NCBI GenBank assembly: GCA_011523845.1
Contig: WTFV01000262.1
Coordinates: 20,138-84,137, forward strand
Reading direction: 5' to 3'
Length of the DNA stretch: 64,000 bases
Source: Acidobacteriota bacterium
GTDB lineage: Bacteria > Acidobacteriota > Vicinamibacteria > Vicinamibacterales > UBA8438
The notes under the pieces were generated by a model. It was given only the letters and a program-made list of their open reading frames with translations. It was not told the origin of the DNA and searched no databases. Position numbers and translations under genes: made by a program. Below, piece after piece: positions 59,698 to 64,000 of the stretch (its first letter is position 1; every line of letters starts with the position of its first letter).

Positions 59698-62406
59698 CTA
59701 CTCCAGCGCGGCGACGAACGCCCGCAACTCCATGACGTGCGCCGCCCGGATGGCGGTCGTCCCTGCCGTCACCGTCGCGTCCGCATAGCTGGGCCGGGCT
59801 CGCCCCACCGCATCGTAGACCGCATCGAGCGCCGCCCGCAGCTCCATCAGGTGGATGCGCCTGACCGGCGTGACGCCGGCGGTCAGCGCTGGATCCGTCC
59901 ACTGCATCGCCGGCAGACCGTTGGTCGCCCGCAGGGCTGCGATGCGCGCTCGGAGCTCGTGAAAGTGGACTGCCCTGAGCGGCGTCGTGCCGGCCGCAAT
60001 GGGATGATCCGTGAACACCGCCACCGTGAACGTCTGGATCGCCGGCGTGTTCGAGCCGTTGGCGTCCGTGGCCGTCACCGTGATCTTCGCCGTGCCCGCC
60101 GCCCCAGGCATCACGGTCACCGCACTTCCCGACACCGCCACCGCCGCGACGGCCGGCGCCGGGGAGGTGGCCGCGTACGTCAGTGCATCGCCTTCCGGGT
60201 CGCGGAATGCTCCGGACACCTCTACCGTCACCGCCGGTGCGCCCACCCCGAGCGCCAGCGGCGGCAGCGTGCCCACCGGTTCCGGCGGCCGGTTCGCGCG
60301 ATCGCCCGTGACCACCGTCAGCGTGAAGGGTCCCGTAACGCGGTACGGATACCCGACCGCCCATATCAGGTAGCTGCCCGGCTCCAGTGTCTTGGTGATG
60401 CGGGCGTTGGTCCCTCCCCCGCCGTCGCCGGCCCTGTCCGTGATGGCGCCGCCAAGCTTGCTCAGGGCCAGAAACGTGTTCACCGACGGCGATGTCAGGT
60501 CTATCGTCAGCCGCGTCGTTCGTCCGAGCGTGAATCGGTAGTAGATGGTGCTCTCGCACGCTCCGGTCCATGCTCCGGTTCGTCCGATGCTGCCGGGAAC
60601 CGGCAACGTTCCCAGGTCCTGCCGGCACGCGGCATCCGCTCCGTCCCCCACCACGACCCAGGCGCCCCACGAGCAGTTGTTGGCCTCCGCGGTCTCCTGG
60701 CCGACGGTCTGCACGCAGGCGCCGTAGTAGTAGACGCCCGGGTCCGCCGGCGCGGTCAAGGAGACCGAGACGGGATCCGTGCTGCGCGGTCCGACGGCGG
60801 TCACGGTGTCGAATCCGACCGGTGTGTCGGCGGCGGTGATCCCCGGCGCGGGCGACCGGTAGTAGGTGACGACCGACGCCGCGGCCGGCAGGTCGCCGAT
60901 GTTGCCGACCGCGGCGGAAAAGGTGAAGGCCTGGTTCGGTTCCAGGGTCGGATCGCTGACGGCCGGCGATCGCACCACCAGGTCCGGCCCCGACTCGCGG
61001 ACACGGAAGTTGGCGACCCTCGCCCGCAGCTCGTTCAGGCTGCGCCGCGCGTCGGCAGGACCGCCCACCGCGGACGACGGCTCGTCGCCGGGAACGCCCA
61101 TCGGGTAGCCGTTCCAGGTCATGTCCGGATTCGAGAACGTGTTCGTCCAGGGACAGAAGAAGCCGGCGTCCCCGCACTGGCTGTTGTAGGCCATTATCGT
61201 GGCGAAACGGCTCTCGTAGGGTGCGCCCGGCTCGAACGCGGCCTGGTTGATGTAGCCATGGCTGTACGGGAACGGGTGATTGGAGGGATCGTTGTAGCGA
61301 TCGTGTCTGAGTCCCATGCTGTGCCCCAGCTCATGAGACAGCAGGCCCAGCTTGTCGTAGTGAGTCGCCCCGAACGGACCCAGCACCTGCGCGATGCCGC
61401 CGAGGAACGAGCCCGCCTGGATCAGGTGGACCAGGTCCGCGGCGTAGGCGTCGCGCAGCATGTGGACCTCGTCCAGGTGGCCGTCCGCCGGACTGATCAG
61501 ATGACCGAAGAACCCCTCGGACTCCGTGTACGCGACTTCTGCCCGGTGCACGAGATTGATCCGCTGGATCACCCCGCTGGCCTCGAGGGACCCGTTGAGG
61601 TCGGCGACTGCCAGGTCGATGAACGCCTCGATCTGCCGCGTTCCGCCGAAGCCCGCCCGGGCCGCCGGGGTATAGACGACGAGCAGGTCGATCACCGATC
61701 CGTCCTCCGAGCCCGTGGAGGCGGCGATCCCCGGGTCGACCGGGCCGGTTGGGTCGGCCGCCGGGTCGACCGGGTCGAAGGTGGAGACGGCGCCGCCGCC
61801 GGCGTCGCCGGCCGACCCGCGCGGGTCGACCCACGGATGATCCCAAAGCTCGCACCGGAAGGCGCGATCGACCTCGTGAACGACGGAAACACCGTCGCCG
61901 ACCGGGCGGATCGCATAGGTCACGAGCGGCGTGTGCACGGTGCCGGCCACGATCTCGCCGTTCACGACCAGCGTCATCGTCCCGAACTCCACTCCGTCGA
62001 GCGGACCCGACAGCGAGTACCCGCCGGACGACGTGGGCGCGGTGCGTTCCACGGTCGCAGAGACGGCGACGTCGTCGAAGAGATTCAGCGTGAGAGACTC
62101 GGCCGTACCCTGGCCTTCGCCTGCCGACGGTGCGGCGTACGCTCCCGGAGTGAGCTGCCCGAGGTCGATTCCGACCACACGGCGCCTCGACACCGGAGAA
62201 TCGGAGGTCGGGGCGCTTCGCGAGACGGCCGTTGCCTCTTCCAGCCGGTCAGTCGTGAAGAGACCGCGGGGCTGCCCGGTCGCTTGTCCTGTGGGCAACG
62301 TCAGCAGCATGGCGGCGGACATCGCGAGCCGGCACGCCCTCCGCCGTAAGCGGTGGTCGACCACCGGGTGCGAGACGCTTCCGGAATTCGACAGCGTCCG
62401 GGACAT
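59698..62406 (-). CDS. Secreted metzincin-type metallopeptidase with C-terminal domains and three TPIRAVH modules, 902 aa
   Basis: Signal peptide at about residues 25-45 (AMSAAMLLTLPTGQATG). The catalytic domain has VIDLLVVYTPAARAGFGG and the zinc motif HELGHSMGLRHD (358-369, HExxHxxxxxH), with the Met-turn near FATIMAYNSQ. A CARDB-like domain, a PPC-like domain (YYRFTLGRTTRLTIDL) and an Ig/cadherin-like repeat follow. Residues 798-902 are three copies of the module ending each time in A-V/A-H-x-M/H-E-L-R. GGAG six bases before ATG 62406 sets the start. It lies between lpxL and rfaE1 but has no link to LPS synthesis. Confidence 0.85.
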   Translation of the reverse strand: MSRTLSNSGSVSHPVVDHRLRRRACRLAMSAAMLLTLPTGQATGQPRGLFTTDRLEEATAVSRSAPTSDSPVSRRRVVGIDLGQLTPGAYAAPSAGEGQGTAESLTLNLFDDVAVSATVERTAPTSSGGYSLSGPLDGVEFGTMTLVVNGEIVAGTVHTPLVTYAIRPVGDGVSVVHEVDRAFRCELWDHPWVDPRGSAGDAGGGAVSTFDPVDPAADPTGPVDPGIAASTGSEDGSVIDLLVVYTPAARAGFGGTRQIEAFIDLAVADLNGSLEASGVIQRINLVHRAEVAYTESEGFFGHLISPADGHLDEVHMLRDAYAADLVHLIQAGSFLGGIAQVLGPFGATHYDKLGLLSHELGHSMGLRHDRYNDPSNHPFPYSHGYINQAAFEPGAPYESRFATIMAYNSQCGDAGFFCPWTNTFSNPDMTWNGYPMGVPGDEPSSAVGGPADARRSLNELRARVANFRVRESGPDLVVRSPAVSDPTLEPNQAFTFSAAVGNIGDLPAAASVVTYYRSPAPGITAADTPVGFDTVTAVGPRSTDPVSVSLTAPADPGVYYYGACVQTVGQETAEANNCSWGAWVVVGDGADAACRQDLGTLPVPGSIGRTGAWTGACESTIYYRFTLGRTTRLTIDLTSPSVNTFLALSKLGGAITDRAGDGGGGTNARITKTLEPGSYLIWAVGYPYRVTGPFTLTVVTGDRANRPPEPVGTLPPLALGVGAPAVTVEVSGAFRDPEGDALTYAATSPAPAVAAVAVSGSAVTVMPGAAGTAKITVTATDANGSNTPAIQTFTVAVFTDHPIAAGTTPLRAVHFHELRARIAALRATNGLPAMQWTDPALTAGVTPVRRIHLMELRAALDAVYDAVGRARPSYADATVTAGTTAIRAAHVMELRAFVAALE

Positions 62407-62684
62407 CCCCTGCTCCGTCTCGATTTCCTGGTGTTGCGCCGTGACCGGACGCTCGGGCAGACACTCCCGTGATTCGTCGACGGTTGCGCGCTGCAAACCC
62501 AGGCCGTGTCCGAAGAGATTCTCGCGTGACGGACCACCAATACTGCATGAGTACCGGCAAGTCGGGCAAGTTGTCACCCTATTGCCACTATATTGTTCCC
62601 GATTCGTCGTTGATCTATCACATATGCTTTGTTGCCATCGTCCGCGTATCGCGCTTGCAGTATTCGCCCTTCCAGGCCGGCCAG
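62407..62684. promoter_or_regulatory. AT-richer gap upstream of the metallopeptidase
   Basis: No gene is seen in these 278 bases. The part at 62570-62660 is markedly less GC-rich than its surroundings (CACTATATTGTTCCCGATTC) and probably holds the promoter of the metallopeptidase. A firm -35/-10 pair cannot be set. Confidence 0.4.
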
Positions 62685-63563
62685 CTAGACCCGCCAGCGC
62701 CGGTGCATCCAGAGCCACAGGTGCGGGTCGCGGCGGACGTAGCGCTCGAGCAGGTCGGTGCAGCGCTGCGTGTACGTGCGCACGGCGTCGGGATCGCCCG
62801 GGTCCGGCGGCTCGATGGGCGCCTCGTACACCAGCCGGTAGCGGTTGCCGGGCAGCGGAATCGCGAACACCGGAATGATGGACGCGCCGGTGTGGAGCGC
62901 GAGCGAGGCGATGGCGGAGGTCGTCGACGCCGGGCGGCCGAAGAACTCGACCGCCACCGCGCTGCGATCCTGGATGTGCTGGTCGATCATCATGCCGACC
63001 GAGCCCCCGCGGCGCAGCTCGCGCAGCAGCTCGCGCAGCGCCCCCTGGCGCGGGAGGACGCGCGTGCCGACGCGGGTGCGAATCCGCTCCATGAGCCGTT
63101 CGAGCAAGGGATTGTCGAGGGTGCGCGCGACCATGACGATCGGCCGGTAGCGCAGGGCGTGCACCATGATCTGCAGCTCCCAGCTTCCGAAGTGGCCGGC
63201 GAAGTACATGACGCCGCGGCCGCGGGCCGTGGCGCGGCGGACGTGCTCGGCGCCTTCGATGTCGACCAGCGGCAGCATCTGCTCCAGGCTCATCGCGTCG
63301 AAGCAGAGAAAGTCGACGATGTGGCGGCCGAGTTGCGCGAAGGCGGCGCGCAGCACGCCGCGGCAGTCGGCCTCCGAGCGCTCCGGAAACGCCGCCCGCA
63401 GGTTCGCCACGGCCAGCTCGCGGCGTGGACCGTGCAGCCGATGGAAGAGCGCGCCGAGCGCGCTGCCCGCGGCGAGGCTGGCGCGTCGCGGCAACGACCT
63501 GGCAAGCGCCCGGATCGCGAGCACCACGGCGTACTCGAGCCGGTGACGGACGCGGACGCTCAT
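62685..63563 (-). CDS. Lipid A biosynthesis acyltransferase (LpxL/HtrB-like), 292 aa
   Basis: Adds a secondary acyl chain to the lipid A precursor at the inner membrane. N-terminal hydrophobic helix with RRASLAAGSALGALFHRL, then the catalytic HFGSWE (H-x4-E) in MYFAGHFGSWELQI, VARTLDNPLLERLM, GMMIDQHIQDRSAVAVEFFG and PVFAIPLPGNRYRL, all LpxL family motifs. The C-terminal PHLWLWMHRRWR is diagnostic. ATG 63563 overlaps the lpxK stop (ATGA). Confidence 0.88.
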   Translation of the reverse strand: MSVRVRHRLEYAVVLAIRALARSLPRRASLAAGSALGALFHRLHGPRRELAVANLRAAFPERSEADCRGVLRAAFAQLGRHIVDFLCFDAMSLEQMLPLVDIEGAEHVRRATARGRGVMYFAGHFGSWELQIMVHALRYRPIVMVARTLDNPLLERLMERIRTRVGTRVLPRQGALRELLRELRRGGSVGMMIDQHIQDRSAVAVEFFGRPASTTSAIASLALHTGASIIPVFAIPLPGNRYRLVYEAPIEPPDPGDPDAVRTYTQRCTDLLERYVRRDPHLWLWMHRRWRV

Positions 63564-64000
63564 CGGCGGTCCCCGGCGGCGGCCACGCGTTCGAGCAGCC
63601 AGGCCCGGAAGCGGTCGGCGGGCTCCACCGTAACGCGCAGGGGCACGGCGGCGACGGGGAAGCCGAACGGCGCGAGCGGGGCGAGGCGCACGGCATCCTT
63701 CTCGGTGGTCAGCACCAGGCCGGCGCCCTCGGCGGCGGCCCGCGCCCCGATCCGGCGGACGTCGGCCGGGGTGAAGCGATGATGATCCGCGAACGCGAGG
63801 AGGCCGGCAACCCGGTAGCCGTGGACGGTCAGCGCCTCGCGGAAATGCTGCGGTTCGGCGATGCCGGCGACCGCGAGCACGGGACCCGGATCCGGGCCGC
63901 CATGTCGCCCGCCACCCCGCCCTCCCGAGGTCGCGGGGCCGCCGGCGACCTCGGCGCCGGCGCTCGCCGAGGCGTGCCCGTTCACGTCGCCGCTCCCCCC
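63560..64000 (-). CDS. lpxK: Tetraacyldisaccharide 4'-kinase LpxK, C-terminal part (start beyond window)
   Basis: Phosphorylates the lipid A disaccharide at position 4'. Only the C-terminal portion is in the window: VLAVAGIAEPQHFREALTVH, LLAFADHHRFTPADVRRI and LVLTTEKDAVRLAPL, the end of the LpxK fold after the P-loop. The frame is open to the window edge, so the N-terminal half with the Walker A motif is outside. A Gly/Ala-rich stretch near 63890-63985 is unusual for LpxK. Coupled to the lpxL-like gene. Confidence 0.9.
   Translation of the reverse strand, partial: GGSGDVNGHASASAGAEVAGGPATSGGRGGGRHGGPDPGPVLAVAGIAEPQHFREALTVHGYRVAGLLAFADHHRFTPADVRRIGARAAAEGAGLVLTTEKDAVRLAPLAPFGFPVAAVPLRVTVEPADRFRAWLLERVAAAGDRR

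Noticed and set aside
62407..63696. Extension of the metallopeptidase frame far upstream
   Set aside because: The extra part is antisense to the lpxL-like gene and precedes a clear signal peptide with its own ribosome binding site.

Overview
This 64 kb window comes from a very GC-rich, diderm bacterium. It carries lpxK- and lpxL-type lipid A genes, a heptose pathway (gmhB, rfaE1, rfaE2) and two heptosyltransferase-fold enzymes. The gene content and the secreted proteins with a repeated G-T-P-I-R-A-V-H module suggest an Acidobacteriota member, possibly Vicinamibacteria. That placement is inference; no rRNA is present. Nearly every third base is G or C, so long antisense shadow frames are abundant. 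Most operons use tight ATGA, GTGA or TTGA stop/start overlaps.

Layout. (1) 1-2330: end of a HlyD-type secretion adaptor, a small membrane protein, an orphan antitoxin with a stub of its PIN toxin, and a decayed tyrosine recombinase. (2) 2346-7924, minus strand: a large GT-C transferase with sandwich domains, then DprE2-like SDR, DprE1-like flavoenzyme and a UbiA prenyltransferase, resembling the mycobacterial polyprenyl-phosphoryl-arabinose pathway. (3) 7969-17993, plus strand: GT2, three GT-C membrane proteins, a GT4 and a GT9. (4) 18195-26332, minus strand: four GT4 enzymes, a Uma2 nuclease, a GT-C protein and small membrane proteins. (5) 26586-37882: flippase, sulfotransferase, a head-to-head pair of paralogous GT-C proteins, another GT-C, a methyltransferase and two GT2 enzymes. 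(6) 38251-43762: thiS-thiG, then a secreted zincin, small coiled-coil genes and a subtilase-like protein. (7) 43887-48215: sugar-nucleotide genes (gmd, a nucleotide-sugar dehydrogenase, rfbD) and an FAD oxidoreductase. (8) 48212-51464: housekeeping smpB, pdxA, ricT-like and holB. (9) 51525-64000: gmhB, a three-gene surface-modification cassette, two tRNAs, the heptose and lipid A genes, and a large secreted metallopeptidase set between them.

Together the window is mainly an envelope-glycan factory. Sugar nucleotides and heptose are made at the right-hand end. Soluble GT2, GT4 and GT9 enzymes assemble glycans on the cytoplasmic face, and the flippase moves them across. At least eight polytopic GT-C proteins, several carrying periplasmic sandwich domains, would complete or decorate them outside using polyprenyl-phosphate sugars.

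The items most worth a second look are the DprE1/DprE2/UbiA set beside a GT-C enzyme, the P-P-A-D-M-H sandwich domain shared by three GT-C proteins, the repeated T-P-I-R-A-V-H module in three secreted peptidase-like proteins, and the cassette at 52313-56066 whose methyltransferase seems fused to a kinase-like domain. Short local duplications recur at gene junctions across the window.
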